A stretch of 64,000 nucleotides of DNA from Gammaproteobacteria bacterium (GTDB lineage Bacteria > Pseudomonadota > Gammaproteobacteria > Chromatiales > Chromatiaceae). The position numbers and the translations under genes were made by a program. Below the pieces are notes generated by a model. That model saw nothing but the letters and a program-made list of their open reading frames with translations, did no database searches and had not been told where the DNA came from. Location: the NCBI GenBank assembly GCA_020445405.1, contig JAGRGQ010000013.1, positions 1 through 64,000 on the forward strand. The letters run 5' to 3'. This document shows, piece by piece, positions 43,775 through 55,107 of the stretch; position 1 is the stretch's first letter, and each line of letters begins with the position of its first letter.

Positions 43775-44988
43775 ATCTTTATTCCATCCAACCCGGCCAC
43801 GGTGTGCATATCCTTGTCACCGCGGCCCGAAAGATTGACCAGAACCACCTGATCAGGATTCATTTCCGCCGCCAGCCTGGTGGCATAAGCCAATGCGTGG
43901 CTGGATTCAAGCGCCGGAATTATGCCCTCGCAGCGGGTGAGTTCATGAAACGCATCCAGCGCCTCCTGGTCGGTCACCGAGACATAGTTGGCACGCCCAC
44001 TCTCCTTCAGCCACGCGTGTTCCGGACCAACGCCGGGATAATCGAGCCCCGCGGAGATGGAGTGAGTCTCGATAATCTGTCCATTCTCATCCTGCATCAG
44101 ATAGGTTCGGTTGCCGTGCAGCACGCCGGGAGTTCCGGCGCAGAGCGGAGCCGCGTGACGACCGGTTTCCAGCCCCTCGCCCGCTGCTTCGACGCCGTAC
44201 ATGGCGACCGAGGTATCATCGAGAAAAGGATGGAACAGGCCAATTGCATTGGAGCCACCTCCCACGCAGGCAACCAGCGCATCGGGCAGTTGTCCCGCCT
44301 GCTGCAGAATCTGCCTGCGCGCCTCGCGTCCGATCACCGACTGAAACTCCCGGACCATTACCGGATAGGGGTGGGGGCCGGCTACGGTACCGATGATATA
44401 GAAGGTGTTGTCGATGTTGGTGACCCAATCGCGCATCGCCTCGTTCAACGCATCTTTCAGGGTTTTCGAACCGGATTCCACCGCCACCACTTTCGCACCC
44501 AGCATACGCATGCGATAAACGTTCGCTTCCTGACGTACGATATCAACCGAACCCATATAAACCACGCATTCCAGCCCGAGTCTGGCGGCAACCGTAGCCG
44601 TGGCGACACCGTGCTGGCCGGCGCCGGTCTCCGCAATTATCCGGGTCTTGCCCATACGTTTTGCCAGCAGCGCCTGTCCGATGGTGTTGTTAATCTTGTG
44701 CGCACCGGTGTGATTGAGATCCTCCCGTTTAAGATAGATCCGGGCACCGCCGCACCTTTGACTCAACTGCCTGGCAAAATAGAGGGATGAAGGGCGGCCG
44801 ACATAATCCCGCAAATCAGCTTCCAGCTCCGCCTTGAAGGTGTCGTCCACGATAAATCTGTCATAGGCCTCCCGCAGCTCCCGCAACGGTCCCATCAGGG
44901 TCTCCGACACGAACATTCCCCCAAAACGGCCAAAGTGGCCGCGGGCATCCGGCTGGCCGGAAAAATCAGTCTGATTGGTTGTCGGCAC
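43771..44988 (-). CDS. trpB: Tryptophan synthase beta chain
   Basis: 405 residues from the GTG at 44988, chosen because GAGGAG lies six bases before it; a TTG two codons earlier is also possible. The PLP-dependent subunit condenses indole with serine. Hallmarks: [33 protein letters not shown] (PLP Lys), [26 protein letters not shown] (phosphate-binding GGGSNA) and NLSGRGDKD. It overlaps the end of trpF by ~23 bp and trpA by 4 bp. Confidence 0.97.
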   Translation of the reverse strand: MPTTNQTDFSGQPDARGHFGRFGGMFVSETLMGPLRELREAYDRFIVDDTFKAELEADLRDYVGRPSSLYFARQLSQRCGGARIYLKREDLNHTGAHKINNTIGQALLAKRMGKTRIIAETGAGQHGVATATVAARLGLECVVYMGSVDIVRQEANVYRMRMLGAKVVAVESGSKTLKDALNEAMRDWVTNIDNTFYIIGTVAGPHPYPVMVREFQSVIGREARRQILQQAGQLPDALVACVGGGSNAIGLFHPFLDDTSVAMYGVEAAGEGLETGRHAAPLCAGTPGVLHGNRTYLMQDENGQIIETHSISAGLDYPGVGPEHAWLKESGRANYVSVTDQEALDAFHELTRCEGIIPALESSHALAYATRLAAEMNPDQVVLVNLSGRGDKDMHTVAGLDGIKI

Positions 44989-45598
44989 GCTCAACTCCTC
45001 TGATAAACTCTGCGATCATTGCCTCGTCCTTTATACCCTTTTCACGCTCAACGCCACCGCTGACATCCACAGCATATGGCCGGACAGTGCGAATTGCCCG
45101 TTCCACGTTGTCCGGAGTCAACCCACCTGCCAGTATGATGGATTCCGCAATATCCGATGGTATACGGTCCCAATCGAACGCATCCCCGGTGCCTCCCGGA
45201 ACGCCCTTGCGGTAGGTATCCAGCAGCAGCGCTGCGGCATCCCTGTAACGGATGCGTTCCTGATAAAGATCTATGCGTTCGCGCATGCGTATCGCCTTAA
45301 TATAGGGCTTGTTAAATACGCTGCACGCCTCGGCTGTTTCATCGCCATGAAACTGCAGCAGATCGATCCGCGTGGCCGCGAGCACTCGCTCAATCTCATA
45401 CGGTTGTGCGTTCACAAACAGCCCGACGACGGATATAAACGGCGGTAAAGTACGAACCAGCTCCGCTGCCTGCTGTGGGGAAACGGCGCGCGGGCTTCGG
45501 GGATAGAACACCAATCCGACCGCGTCCGCCCCCTCTCTTACAGCCACTGCGGCATCCTGCCGGCGGGTTATGCCACAGATTTTAATCCGGGTTCGCAT
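44966..45598 (-). CDS. trpF: Phosphoribosylanthranilate isomerase
   Basis: 210 residues from the ATG at 45598 ([16 protein letters not shown]); the open frame runs 77 codons further upstream but without conservation. TrpF isomerises phosphoribosylanthranilate in tryptophan synthesis. Catalytic features are the Cys in [45 protein letters not shown] and AVDVSGGVE with the catalytic Asp. Gap to truA upstream is ~235 bp, so trpF may have its own promoter. Confidence 0.96.
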   Translation of the reverse strand: MRTRIKICGITRRQDAAVAVREGADAVGLVFYPRSPRAVSPQQAAELVRTLPPFISVVGLFVNAQPYEIERVLAATRIDLLQFHGDETAEACSVFNKPYIKAIRMRERIDLYQERIRYRDAAALLLDTYRKGVPGGTGDAFDWDRIPSDIAESIILAGGLTPDNVERAIRTVRPYAVDVSGGVEREKGIKDEAMIAEFIRGVERADNQSD

Positions 45599-45832
45599 AG
45601 GGTGCCTGACGATACTTGCATAGGGCGGTTTAAGATACAGGATCCAGGCGCCGGGAGGAAGGTTTGACCGCAAAACAGCGACTTGATTCGGCTTTTGTCG
45701 CAATTGAACCGTTCCCCTGTTGCCGGGCGGTTGCATCTTGAATTCGACTGTTGTTCGGGGATTGTGCCATTGATGACAGGCTTGTGTCCGCCCCTGGCGA
45801 GTCGGTTGAATGGAGAGGCGCAACTGCAACGT

Positions 45833-46600
45833 TTACGGACAGGGGTTTGCCGGCAGCTCAAACTCCTGTGGATATCCTACACTCACGAGATAGAGTCCCT
45901 GCGGCGGTGCGGTTACCCCCCCTAAAGTGCGATCCCGGAGCCGAAGCACTTCCCTGGACCAGTCGACCGGACGGTCCCCCTCACCAACGGCAATCAGAAC
46001 GCCGGCAATATTGCGCACCATATGATGCAGAAAACCATCCGCCTCCACATCGATGCTGATGCGGTCTTTCTCACGTTCGATCCCCAGCGCGGCAATGGTC
46101 CTCACCGGGCTCTTTGCCTGGCAGCCAAGCGCCCGGTATGAGGTGAAATCGTGAGTTCCGAGCAGATGCCGGGAGGCCTGGCGCATTCTTTCCATATCAA
46201 GCGGCCGATGGATCCAGACGGCGCGATCGCGCCATAGTGCCGAACGCGTCATCCGATTCAGAATCAAGTAGCGGTAATGCCTGCTGCATGCGGAAAATCT
46301 GGCATGGAAGGACTCCGGCACCTGTTGCGCCCAAGTCACGTTGATTTGCATGGGCAGATTGACATTGGTGCCGAGAATCCAGCTTCGCATTGTGCGTCGG
46401 GCGGAGGTATCGAAGTGAATAACCTGACCAAGCCCATGAACACCGGCATCGGTACGGCCAGCACAATGGACCCGAACCGGATGATCGGCGACAACGGCGA
46501 TCGCCTGCTCAAGCTTCCCCTGCACGGTTTCGACGTTATCCTGCATCTGCCAGCCATGGAAAGAACTCCCATCGTACTCGACTCCCATCGCTACCCGCAT
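45833..46600 (-). CDS. truA: tRNA pseudouridine synthase A
   Basis: 255 residues from the ATG at 46600 with GAGGGG nine bases upstream; two other ATG codons lie close before it. TruA modifies U38-U40 in the tRNA anticodon stem. Seen are MGVEYDGSSFHGWQMQDNVE, the catalytic CAGRTDAGVHGLGQVIHF (Asp in RTDAGVH), ARFSACSRHYRYLI and FLHHMVRNIAGVLIAVGEG. A terminator palindrome separates it from fimV. Confidence 0.97.
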   Translation of the reverse strand: MRVAMGVEYDGSSFHGWQMQDNVETVQGKLEQAIAVVADHPVRVHCAGRTDAGVHGLGQVIHFDTSARRTMRSWILGTNVNLPMQINVTWAQQVPESFHARFSACSRHYRYLILNRMTRSALWRDRAVWIHRPLDMERMRQASRHLLGTHDFTSYRALGCQAKSPVRTIAALGIEREKDRISIDVEADGFLHHMVRNIAGVLIAVGEGDRPVDWSREVLRLRDRTLGGVTAPPQGLYLVSVGYPQEFELPANPCP

Positions 46601-46628
46601 CGAAACCATCCCCTCACTTAACGCAAAA

Positions 46629-46650
46629 AAGGCGCACCTTGGTGCGCCTT
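46629..46650 (-). terminator. Terminator between fimV and truA
   Basis: AAGGCGCACC followed by its mirror GGTGCGCCTT forms a perfect 22-bp palindrome; on the minus strand it runs into TTTTTT, so it should end the fimV transcript. truA therefore probably starts from its own promoter or by read-through. Confidence 0.85.
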
Positions 46651-46674
46651 CTCTGCATACGATCAATCTCTGCT

Positions 46675-49500
46675 TTAGGAGAAACCGCCCAGTATCTTCT
46701 TCGCTGCGAGCTTCTGCTGCTCGCCTCCTTCATTCAAGACCTCCTGCAGAATGCTGCGGGCACCCTCTTCATCACCCATATCCAGGTAAGCCCGCGCCAG
46801 ATCCAGTTTGGTGTTGACCTCGTCCGAGGTGTAGCCGGTAACCGCGCTCAGCTCATCCGGCACCTCCTCCGGCAGCTCCTCCACATCGGGCAGTTCCAGT
46901 CGTTCCACCTCCTCTGTCTCGAAGTCCAGGCTTTCAACTCCTTCAACTGACAAGTCCGGGGTTTCCGCTGAATCCGTAACCTCTTCCAGGTCAAGCGACG
47001 AAATATCCAGCGAAACATCGTCCAGTTCAGCCGGGTTCACCGCATCCTTGGCCAGCTTTTCCAGATCCATCCCACCATCTTCCAATTCGTCCAGATCAAG
47101 TTCCAAAGCAGAGTCCAGCGAGGCCAGGTCCGCTTCGAGATTATCCATATCGGCCGAATTACCGCCTGCGGCATCAGAAAAGTCCAACATATCCGGGCTT
47201 TCCTGAAGCTGTGATTGCTGTTCCACCTCGGGCAAAACGGGGGGAACCTCTTGTACCTGAGCGGTTTTCGCTTCATCGTCGAGATCAAGACTTGCGGCCA
47301 GGTCGCCGAGGTCAAGCTCTCCCAGTTCGTTCAACTCTTCCCGGGAATCCGGCTCCTGCGGAGTCGAAGCGGCTGGAGCAGCGGTAAAAAGTGCGTTGCC
47401 GGGAAGCAGTTTCGCCCCCATGGCTGCCACTGATTTCCAGGCACCCGGATCGGCTTCCGGCAAACCCTCTGCTTTTGCGCTTTCCGCAAGCGAGGTAAAG
47501 GCTTCAGCATTCTTCGTGGAGTAGAGGATTTCAAAAAGTTTGAGCCTCAACTCCTTGTTCTGCGGACTGCGTTCCAATCCCTGCCGGATCAACTCCTCAG
47601 CCTGCCCATATCTTCCGTAGGCGATATAGACATCCGCTTCCGCCATCGGATCGACTTCGCCGGTCTCTTCCGGCAGCACATCGATTTCGCTGGGTGAAAA
47701 ATCACTCAGGAACGATGTCTCTTCGGTCGTTCTCGACTCGGGCTCACTGGGTTCTGCCTGTTCGACGACTGCAGCCTCCTCCTTTCCACCGACCGTATCC
47801 GTCAGGATGCTCTCTTGAAATTCCTGGTCGTTCCTTCTTCTCCGGCCTGTCAACAGCCAGATCAAAGCCAGCAGCACTGCCACCACGCCACCCCCAATAG
47901 CCATCATTGTGGGATCGCTGGTTATCTTTTTCAGCAGCGGATGACTCATCAGTTTTTCCAGGAAACCCGGCTCCGGTTGCGGAACCGGTTCGGCCTCCAC
48001 CGCAGGAGCAGGCTTGGTCTGCACCGTGGAAGCAGGTTTGGTCTCCATCTTCTCAGCGGTCGCGACGACCGCCGTATCCGGGGACATTGCCGCTTGTTCC
48101 GCTTTTTCTGCAACGGCCGGCGGCGCTTCATCCTGAGCGCCAGTGGACGACTTCATTTGTTCGTCCATGGCATTGAGTTGCGGTATTTCGACCTCCACCT
48201 TCCCGGCTTCCGCGTTTTCCGTCCCGGATGCTGGGGATGGGCCGTCAGCGGAAGCCATTTCCATTGGCGCTTTGCCTGCCTCGTCCGAAACAACCGGGGC
48301 AGCCATGGTATCGGTTGTCATGCTCTCATCCGCTTTCGCCGGCACAGATACCTCGGGTTTCTCCCCCAATGCAATCTGCAGTTTGGCAAGCTGCTCATCC
48401 TTCAGCTCCAGTAGACGCTGCAGGTCCTCAAGCTGGGATGCCAGGTTCTCAACCCGGCTTTTAAGCTCCTTACTCTCTTCGAGAGCGCTCTCCCTGGTCT
48501 CCCTGGCTTCCAGCAGATCCTCCTTGAGTCTGTCACTGACACCTTTCTGGTCTGTGCTGTCTGCAATACTCTTTCCCGCCTCTTCCGCGGTATGCATTCT
48601 GGCGATTTTCAGCTCTGCCTCGGGTACTGCCTCCTGCTCCATGGCGCCAGCGGGCGTCGCCATCCCCTTCCCCGCAGTTTCCGAGTCTCCGGCCGCTCTC
48701 TCCTCTGCCGGTTGCTGCGCGCTCTCTGCAGTGCGGTCAAGACGCCAATTTTCAACCTGATCGCGAAATGCGGTATGCGCTTCGCTGGCGGTCATTGCCA
48801 GCACCGTTTCGCGCTCGGGTACCCGTAATATTTCGCCGACCCTGAGATTGTTGATATTTTGTCTGATGAATGCCTGCGGGTTTGCCCGGAACAGCGCCAT
48901 CATCATCTGCTCCATCGAGGCACCCGGGTGGCGAACCTCAGTGGCGATTTTCCAGAGTGTGTCGTTTCTGCGCGTCGGACCATATTCGGTCGCGCCAAGA
49001 TTGCCGGCACCTGTGCTTCGATCGGCCGCTGCCGTGCTGCTTCGGGCGGTTCCGGATATTCCGGAGGTGGTCGCGGCCTGTACCGGGGAGGGTCTTCGGC
49101 GCAAACTCACCGGCGGATCGAGCAGTACCGTGAATTCACGAAACAGGCGGCCTTTGGGCCAGTTCAACTCAACCAGGAAATTGAGAAAGGGCTCGCGAAC
49201 TGGCTCTCTGCTGGTCACCCGGATGATACCTTTGCCATTCGCCAGAAGGACGGGTTTGAATTTCAACTGAGAGAGGAAAAAGGGGCGATTCACGCCTGCT
49301 TTCGCGAAAACCTCCTCGGAAGCGAGGGAGGCTCGTATATCGCCTATCTCCTCGTCTCTTACCGACAGCAGTTCGATGTCCGCCTGGAACTGTTGGTTAA
49401 GCCCCGACTTGGTTTTGATGTCGCCAAGGCCCAGGCTGTGTACAGCAAATGGAGTAACCCCCAGTGCCAGCGCTATTGCCAGGGAAAGTTTACGAACCAT
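46675..49500 (-). CDS. fimV: FimV, peptidoglycan-binding type IV pilus/polarity hub protein
   Basis: 941 residues. Signal peptide (LSLAIALALGVTPFAVHSLG), conserved FimV N-terminal domain (GLGDIKTKSGLNQQFQADIE, LNWPKGRLFREFTVLLDPP), LysM domain (~180-235, RRNDTLWKIATEVRH with INNLRVGEILRVP), a coiled coil (~325-380), one membrane helix (~528-546, MAIGGGVVAVLLALIWLL), and a very acidic cytoplasmic part ending in a TPR-like FimV C-terminal domain (LDLARAYLDMGDEEGARSIL). FimV/HubP organises the cell pole and type IV pili. Position next to asd and truA is conserved in Pseudomonas-like genomes. Confidence 0.96.
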   Translation of the reverse strand: MVRKLSLAIALALGVTPFAVHSLGLGDIKTKSGLNQQFQADIELLSVRDEEIGDIRASLASEEVFAKAGVNRPFFLSQLKFKPVLLANGKGIIRVTSREPVREPFLNFLVELNWPKGRLFREFTVLLDPPVSLRRRPSPVQAATTSGISGTARSSTAAADRSTGAGNLGATEYGPTRRNDTLWKIATEVRHPGASMEQMMMALFRANPQAFIRQNINNLRVGEILRVPERETVLAMTASEAHTAFRDQVENWRLDRTAESAQQPAEERAAGDSETAGKGMATPAGAMEQEAVPEAELKIARMHTAEEAGKSIADSTDQKGVSDRLKEDLLEARETRESALEESKELKSRVENLASQLEDLQRLLELKDEQLAKLQIALGEKPEVSVPAKADESMTTDTMAAPVVSDEAGKAPMEMASADGPSPASGTENAEAGKVEVEIPQLNAMDEQMKSSTGAQDEAPPAVAEKAEQAAMSPDTAVVATAEKMETKPASTVQTKPAPAVEAEPVPQPEPGFLEKLMSHPLLKKITSDPTMMAIGGGVVAVLLALIWLLTGRRRRNDQEFQESILTDTVGGKEEAAVVEQAEPSEPESRTTEETSFLSDFSPSEIDVLPEETGEVDPMAEADVYIAYGRYGQAEELIRQGLERSPQNKELRLKLFEILYSTKNAEAFTSLAESAKAEGLPEADPGAWKSVAAMGAKLLPGNALFTAAPAASTPQEPDSREELNELGELDLGDLAASLDLDDEAKTAQVQEVPPVLPEVEQQSQLQESPDMLDFSDAAGGNSADMDNLEADLASLDSALELDLDELEDGGMDLEKLAKDAVNPAELDDVSLDISSLDLEEVTDSAETPDLSVEGVESLDFETEEVERLELPDVEELPEEVPDELSAVTGYTSDEVNTKLDLARAYLDMGDEEGARSILQEVLNEGGEQQKLAAKKILGGFS

Positions 49501-49771
49501 GCAACCCCCTCTCCTGCTTCAACCCATCCCTGGAAGCGGCCTGACGCGAAGACTCGTTCGAGCTTATCGCCTTTACCATTTTCCTAATCCGGGTTGACAG
49601 TTTTCCTAAAGTAAACGGCTTCCGCCCGAATTTCAGGGGAGGAGAGCCCGCCAGCGGCACCACAGCTATAGAATACAACTGAATATTACCACCCAAGTAT
49701 AGATAACTTATAGCTTTTCAACTACTGGTATTAACACTTGTCTCAGACTGCCCGATCCGCCACTCAAAGCA

Positions 49772-50890
49772 CTAGTCCCGTTGGAGTATCCTGAGCATGC
49801 GGCGCAGAGGCTCGGCCGCACCCCACAGCAGTTGATCACCAACGGTAAAAGCTGACAGATATTCACCGCCCATCGCCAGCTTTCTCAGACGTCCGACCGG
49901 GATCGATAGGGTTCCCGTGACGGCTGCTGGCGTCAACTCGGCAATGCTTCTTTCCCGGTCGTTGGGGATCACCTTGACCCACTGGTTGGCACTGGCCAGT
50001 ATCTCGACAATTTCGTCTATCGGCAGATTCCGCCTCAGCTTGATAGTCAATGCCTGACTATGTGACCGCATCGCCCCTATGCGTACACAAATGCCATCGA
50101 CAGGCACCGGTTTTTCCTGCGTTCCTAGAATCTTGTTGCTCTCAACCCCTGCTTTCCACTCTTCGCGACTCTGGCCATTCTCCAGCTGACTGTCAATCCA
50201 GGGAATCAGACTGCCTGCCAGCGGCACACCAAAATGCTCGGTGGGGAAGCTGTCGCCCGCGCGCAGAGTCTCCGCGACCATTCGGTCAATTTCAAGTATT
50301 GCGGATGCGGGATCTTCCAGCAGTGTTTTGACCGATCCATGTACACAGCCCATCTGGGCCAGCAACTCCCGCATATGCTGGGCGCCACCGCCTGAAGCCG
50401 CCTGGTAGGTCATGACACTGGCCCACTCCACCAGTCCCCGGCGAAACAGACCGCCCAATCCCATCAGCATGAGGCTGACTGTGCAGTTGCCACCGATGAA
50501 GTTTTTCACACCTGCATGCAAAGCGTCTGTGATCACGTTCAAATTCACCGGATCCAGTATGATCACGCTATCCGCCGACATACGCAGCGTCGAAGCCGCA
50601 TCAATCCAGTAACCCTGCCAGCCCGAACTACGCAATTCGCCGAAAATTGAACTGGTGTAGCTGCCCCCCTGACAAGAGACGATCGCGTCCAGTTCCCGCA
50701 GTGCCGCCAAATCATGGGCATCTTTGAGCAAGGGTACGTCCCTGCCTATATCCGGTCCCGGCTGACCCGGCTGCGAGGTCGTGAAAAATACCGGTTCGTC
50801 GATCTGATCAAAATCCTTTTCCGCCAGCATTCGCTCCATCAGCACTGAACCAACCATCCCTCTCCAACCAACAAAACCGACTTTTCTCAT
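49772..50890 (-). CDS. asd: Aspartate-semialdehyde dehydrogenase
   Basis: 372 residues, gammaproteobacterial type. Reduces aspartyl phosphate to the semialdehyde for Lys, Met and Thr synthesis. The NADP site [29 protein letters not shown], the active-site [17 protein letters not shown] (Cys ~135), and [15 protein letters not shown] with [14 protein letters not shown] (catalytic His) are present. The 50-bp gap to leuB suggests one leuCDB-asd transcript, a common order. Confidence 0.97.
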   Translation of the reverse strand: MRKVGFVGWRGMVGSVLMERMLAEKDFDQIDEPVFFTTSQPGQPGPDIGRDVPLLKDAHDLAALRELDAIVSCQGGSYTSSIFGELRSSGWQGYWIDAASTLRMSADSVIILDPVNLNVITDALHAGVKNFIGGNCTVSLMLMGLGGLFRRGLVEWASVMTYQAASGGGAQHMRELLAQMGCVHGSVKTLLEDPASAILEIDRMVAETLRAGDSFPTEHFGVPLAGSLIPWIDSQLENGQSREEWKAGVESNKILGTQEKPVPVDGICVRIGAMRSHSQALTIKLRRNLPIDEIVEILASANQWVKVIPNDRERSIAELTPAAVTGTLSIPVGRLRKLAMGGEYLSAFTVGDQLLWGAAEPLRRMLRILQRD

Positions 50891-50940
50891 TAATTTAAGC
50901 CATATTGATAATAATCTTTGTTAATGTTGCCAAAGCAGCT

Positions 50941-52023
50941 TCAGTCTTCACGAAGCGCAGCCACGATGGCATCCCCCATCCGCCCGGTACCAACCTGTTC
51001 GGTACCCGCGGAATGTATGTCAGCGGTGCGAATACCGCTGTCCAGCACCTTGTTGACCGCCCCCTCTACACGCGCCGCCATTTCGGATTCATGCAGCGAA
51101 TAGCGCAACAGCATAGCCACGGACAGGATTGTGGCAAGAGGATTGGCCAAGCCCTTGCCGGCTATATCCGGAGCGGAACCGTGGATCGGTTCGTACATCC
51201 CCTTACCCGCTGCGTCCAGAGAGGCGGAGGGAAGCATGCCGATGGAGCCAGTCAGCATGGAGGCGCAATCCGACAGGATATCGCCGAACATATTGGTAGT
51301 GACCATGACATCAAACTGTTTCGGCGCTCTCACCAGTTGCATCGCCGCGTTATCGACGTACATATGGGAGAGATCCACCTCGGGATAATCCGCGCCGGTA
51401 CGTGCCGCCACCTCACGCCATAACTCGGTGCACTCAAGTACATTGGCCTTATCCACCGAACAGACCCTGCGGCTGCGTTTCATGGCAATGTCCATCGCTA
51501 CCCGCATGATGCGCTCGACCTCGGACTCGCGGTAGACCAACGTGTTGAAACCCTCCCTTTCGCCGCTATCGAGCCGGCGCACACCTCGAGGCTGCCCGAA
51601 ATATATCCCGCCGGTCAATTCCCTGACAATCATGATATCCAGCCCCGAAACGACTTCCGGCTTAAGGGAAGAGGCTTCCGCCAGCTGTGGATAGAGAATG
51701 GCCGGACGAAGATTGGCGAACAACTTCAATTCCGAGCGTAATCCAAGCAACCCCTTTTCCGGGCGCACCGAAATATCCAGTGGCTCCCACTTGGGGCCGC
51801 CGACCGCACCCAGAAGTACAGCGTCCGCATCGCGCGCCAGATTCAAGGTCGCTTCCGGCAGCGGGTGACCGTCTGCATCATAGGCCGCACCACCGACCAG
51901 CGCCTCTTCCATTTCGATATCCAGACCAAAATCGTCGCGCAGGCACGTCAGTACCTTGACCGCCTCGTTAACGATCTCCGGTCCGATCCCGTCGCCCGGT
52001 AAAACTAGAATATGCTTACTCAT
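50941..52023 (-). CDS. leuB: 3-isopropylmalate dehydrogenase
   Basis: 360 residues. Oxidative decarboxylation of 3-isopropylmalate in leucine synthesis. [18 protein letters not shown] at the N-terminus, the substrate-binding [13 protein letters not shown] and [18 protein letters not shown], the metal-binding [20 protein letters not shown] and [18 protein letters not shown] close to the NAD-binding loop are all intact. Third gene of the leuCDB operon; gap to leuD 19 bp. Confidence 0.97.
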   Translation of the reverse strand: MSKHILVLPGDGIGPEIVNEAVKVLTCLRDDFGLDIEMEEALVGGAAYDADGHPLPEATLNLARDADAVLLGAVGGPKWEPLDISVRPEKGLLGLRSELKLFANLRPAILYPQLAEASSLKPEVVSGLDIMIVRELTGGIYFGQPRGVRRLDSGEREGFNTLVYRESEVERIMRVAMDIAMKRSRRVCSVDKANVLECTELWREVAARTGADYPEVDLSHMYVDNAAMQLVRAPKQFDVMVTTNMFGDILSDCASMLTGSIGMLPSASLDAAGKGMYEPIHGSAPDIAGKGLANPLATILSVAMLLRYSLHESEMAARVEGAVNKVLDSGIRTADIHSAGTEQVGTGRMGDAIVAALRED

Positions 52024-52042
52024 CCGTTCAATACCTTAGTAA

Positions 52043-52678
52043 TCAGAATACCCAGGGCGCGCGTTTTCTCCGCTGCGCCTCGAAAGCGCGAATTTCGTCT
52101 CGGTACTGCAGCGTCAACCCGATATCGTCCAGACCCTCCAACAGGCAATGCCTGCGAAACGGATCGACATCGAAAGATAACACTTCCCCCGCTGGCACGA
52201 TAAGTTGCTGCGAAGAGAGGTCAACGCCAAGTTCAATCGGCTTCTCCCTTATTGCCTCAGTGAAGAGATAATTTATTGTTTCTTCTTTTAAAACAATAGG
52301 TAATATTCCATTTTTAAAGCAATTATTAAAGAATATATCGGCGAAACTGGGCGCAATAATGACTCTGAAACCATAATCCGCCAACGCCCAGGGCGCATGC
52401 TCCCGGGAAGAGCCGCAACCGAAGTTTGCCCGTGTCAACAGTATCGAAGCATTGCGATAACGGGGATCATTAAGAATGAACTCCGGGTTGAGCGGACGAC
52501 CTGTGCAATCCTTGTCGGGTTCGCCCTGGTCGAGATAACGCCACTCATCGAATAGATTCGGCCCAAAGCCACTGCGCTTGATCGACTTCAGAAACTGCTT
52601 GGGAATGATGGCATCAGTATCCACATTGGAGCGATCCAGTGGAGCAACAATACCGTAGAACTTGGTGAATTTTTCCAT
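52043..52678 (-). CDS. leuD: 3-isopropylmalate dehydratase small subunit
   Basis: 211 residues. Small subunit that swaps the hydroxyl of isopropylmalate together with LeuC. It has [40 protein letters not shown] and [18 protein letters not shown], typical of LeuD in proteobacteria. A 36-base run within 52255-52320 is markedly AT-richer than the rest of the operon but still in frame. Preceded by AGGA and 11 bp from the leuC stop. Confidence 0.97.
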   Translation of the reverse strand: MEKFTKFYGIVAPLDRSNVDTDAIIPKQFLKSIKRSGFGPNLFDEWRYLDQGEPDKDCTGRPLNPEFILNDPRYRNASILLTRANFGCGSSREHAPWALADYGFRVIIAPSFADIFFNNCFKNGILPIVLKEETINYLFTEAIREKPIELGVDLSSQQLIVPAGEVLSFDVDPFRRHCLLEGLDDIGLTLQYRDEIRAFEAQRRKRAPWVF

Positions 52679-52689
52679 ATCGGCGAATC

Positions 52690-54093
52690 CTACAAATCTC
52701 TTACGTCCACAAAATGTCCGGCAATCGCAGCCGCAGCAGCCATGGCGGGGCCCACAAGATGGGTACGACCGCCCTTCCCCTGACGCCCTTCGAAATTACG
52801 ATTTGAAGTGGACGCGCAGCGCTGGCCGGGCTTCAGTTTATCGGCGTTCATCGCCAGGCACATGGAGCAGCCCGGTTCACGCCATTCAAAACCGGCTTCT
52901 ATGAATATTTTATCCAGCCCCTCTTTTTCCGCCTGCGCCTTGACCAGTCCGGACCCCGGAACGATCAGCGCCTGGACCAGGTTTCCAGCAACCTTGCGTC
53001 CCCGGGCGATGGAAGCCGCGGCGCGCAAATCCTCGATGCGGCCGTTGGTACAGGAGCCGATGAAAACCAGGTCAACCGGAATATCCTTGATTGGCGTACC
53101 TGCCTGCAATCCCATATAGTCGAGTGCCCGGCGCATGCCTTCGGCCTTGGTCGAATCCGACTCCTGTTCCGGATCGGGAACCCTGTCGAGCACAGAGACA
53201 ACCATTTCCGGTGATGTTCCCCAAGTCACCTGGGGTGCTATACCTGCGGCATCGATGTGGATTTCGCGGTCGAAAACCGCCCCGGCGTCAGTGTGCAGAT
53301 TTCGCCAGAAGCGTACCGCTTCATCCCAGATTTCGCCGGCCGGTGCGTGTGGCCGGCCTTTCACGTATTCGATGGTGGTGTCGTCTACCGCGACAATGCC
53401 CGCGCGTGCACCCGCCTCAATGGTCATGTTGCAGACCGTCATACGCCCCTCCATCGAGAGCGCACGAATGGCATCGCCGGCAAATTCGATGACATAACCG
53501 GTACCGCCGGCTGTTCCAATCTCGCCGATGATTGCGAGTACAATGTCTTTGGCGGTAACCCCGGCACCCAGTGCGCCATCGATACTGATTCGCATACTTT
53601 TCGACTTCTTCTGAATCAGGCACTGAGTTGCAAGCACATGCTCCACCTCCGATGTACCTATCCCAAAGGCCAGCGCACCCAGCGCGCCGTGGGTGGAGGT
53701 ATGAGAATCGCCGCACACTACTGTCATTCCGGGGAGCACCAGTCCCTGTTCGGGTCCCACCACATGAACCACGCCCTGACGGGTGTCGCTCATACCGAAT
53801 TCGGTGATTCCGAACTCAACGCAGTTTCTATCCAGGGTTTCGACCTGAACCCGGGCAACCGGATCTTCAATGCCCGAGGCGCGATTGGTGGTCGGTACAT
53901 TATGATCCGGCGTTGCGATCACGGCGTCGGCCCGCCATGGCTGACGCCCTGCCAGCCTCAGACCTTCAAAGGCCTGCGGAGAAGTCACCTCATGCACCAG
54001 ATGACGATCGATGTAAAGGAGTCCGGTGCCGTCATCGTCGGTGCGCACCAGGTGATCTTCCCAAAGCTTGTCGTACAGTGTTTTTGCGCTCAT
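52690..54093 (-). CDS. leuC: 3-isopropylmalate dehydratase large subunit
   Basis: 467 residues from the ATG at 54093 ([16 protein letters not shown], the usual start; GTG at 54105 is an alternative). Aconitase-family Fe-S enzyme; the cluster cysteines lie in [13 protein letters not shown] and [20 protein letters not shown]. Other motifs are [20 protein letters not shown] and [20 protein letters not shown]. First gene of the operon, divergent from a LysR regulator. Confidence 0.97.
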   Translation of the reverse strand: MSAKTLYDKLWEDHLVRTDDDGTGLLYIDRHLVHEVTSPQAFEGLRLAGRQPWRADAVIATPDHNVPTTNRASGIEDPVARVQVETLDRNCVEFGITEFGMSDTRQGVVHVVGPEQGLVLPGMTVVCGDSHTSTHGALGALAFGIGTSEVEHVLATQCLIQKKSKSMRISIDGALGAGVTAKDIVLAIIGEIGTAGGTGYVIEFAGDAIRALSMEGRMTVCNMTIEAGARAGIVAVDDTTIEYVKGRPHAPAGEIWDEAVRFWRNLHTDAGAVFDREIHIDAAGIAPQVTWGTSPEMVVSVLDRVPDPEQESDSTKAEGMRRALDYMGLQAGTPIKDIPVDLVFIGSCTNGRIEDLRAAASIARGRKVAGNLVQALIVPGSGLVKAQAEKEGLDKIFIEAGFEWREPGCSMCLAMNADKLKPGQRCASTSNRNFEGRQGKGGRTHLVGPAMAAAAAIAGHFVDVRDL

Positions 54094-54173
54094 GACCCTA
54101 TCCACCTGTTATTGGAGCGATAAGCATATGCCGGGAATTCATATAAAACAAATTCATCTTTTTCATATTTATC

Positions 54174-54188
54174 ATTCTAAACTAGAAT
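54174..54188. promoter_or_regulatory. LysR-type dyad between leuC and its divergent regulator
   Basis: ATTCTAAACTAGAAT is a perfect 6-3-6 palindrome with the T-N11-A form expected for a LysR-family operator; it ends 7 bp before the regulator's ATG, where it would mediate autorepression. Two direct AATTCAT repeats lie nearby at ~54135-54155. The spacer is AT-rich and must contain both divergent promoters, but I cannot place them firmly. Confidence 0.5.
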
Positions 54189-54195
54189 AGTAATC

Positions 54196-55107
54196 ATGGA
54201 ATTCAACGAGCTCAAAGCTTTTACCGCGGTTGCGGAAACCCTCTCGTTCTCACGTGCGGCTGACCAGCTCCATATCACCCAGCCGGCGGTTAGCAAACGA
54301 ATTGCGTCACTGGAAGAAAAACTCGCCGTGAAACTGTTTGACCGGATTGGCCGCAACGTGAATCTGACCGAAGCAGGAGAACATCTGCTTGCCCGCACCA
54401 CCCGGATACTCCAGGATATCGAGGAACTGCAACGCAGTATCAGCGGCCTTGACCGCGAGCCCTGCGGAACCCTGATCATGGCAACCAGTCACCATATCGG
54501 ACTCAGGCGTTTGCCGCCGGTGCTGAAAGCCTATAATCAGCAGTATAACCGGGTAAAACTGGATATCCGCTTTATGGATTCGGAATCCGCCTGCGCTGCT
54601 GTGGAGCAGGGAAACCTTGAACTGGCCATCGTCACCCTTCCGCCAAACCCCGCCGCCAGCCTCACCCTCAGACAGATCTGGTGCGACAACCTGCGGTTTG
54701 TGGCCTCCCCCGGCCATCCTTTCACCCGCATGGAGACGGTAAATCCGGAGGATCTGGTTCACTATCCGGCCGTGCTGGCCTCCTGGGGGACTTACACCAG
54801 GGATATCCTGGAGCGGGCGATAAAGCCCACCCAACAGCGGCTTCAGCTCGGTATGACAACCAACTATCTCGAAACGCTGAAAATGCTCGCCTCCATCGGG
54901 CTGGGATGGAGCCTGCTCCCGGAGACGATGACCCGCGACGGCGATCTTGCAGCATTCAGCGTAGCCGGTATAAATCTGACCCGCGCCCTGGGGGTGGTGC
55001 ACCATCGCGGCCATACCCTGTCGAACTCAGCGCAGGCCATGCTGGACACCTGCCTGCGCTTTGCCGAGCAGACGACCGCGGTATCCGGTCGACTCACAAC
55101 TCGTTAA
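54196..55107 (+). CDS. LysR-family transcriptional regulator
   Basis: 303 residues, standard length. The N-terminal winged helix-turn-helix is ELKAFTAVAETLSFSRAADQ, HITQPAVSKRIASLEEKLAV; the co-inducer domain (~90-300) has GTLIMATSHHIGLRRLPPVL and LPPNPAASL. Divergent from leuC, across 100 bp, so it is a strong candidate regulator of leuCDB, possibly responding to a pathway intermediate as in other bacteria (inference). The C-terminus overlaps the convergent MFS gene by 14 bp. Confidence 0.9.
   Translation: MEFNELKAFTAVAETLSFSRAADQLHITQPAVSKRIASLEEKLAVKLFDRIGRNVNLTEAGEHLLARTTRILQDIEELQRSISGLDREPCGTLIMATSHHIGLRRLPPVLKAYNQQYNRVKLDIRFMDSESACAAVEQGNLELAIVTLPPNPAASLTLRQIWCDNLRFVASPGHPFTRMETVNPEDLVHYPAVLASWGTYTRDILERAIKPTQQRLQLGMTTNYLETLKMLASIGLGWSLLPETMTRDGDLAAFSVAGINLTRALGVVHHRGHTLSNSAQAMLDTCLRFAEQTTAVSGRLTTR

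Noticed and set aside
45599..45832. Trp attenuator or TRAP-type leader before trpF
   Set aside because: No short Trp-rich leader peptide and no terminator/antiterminator pair is visible in the truA-trpF spacer.
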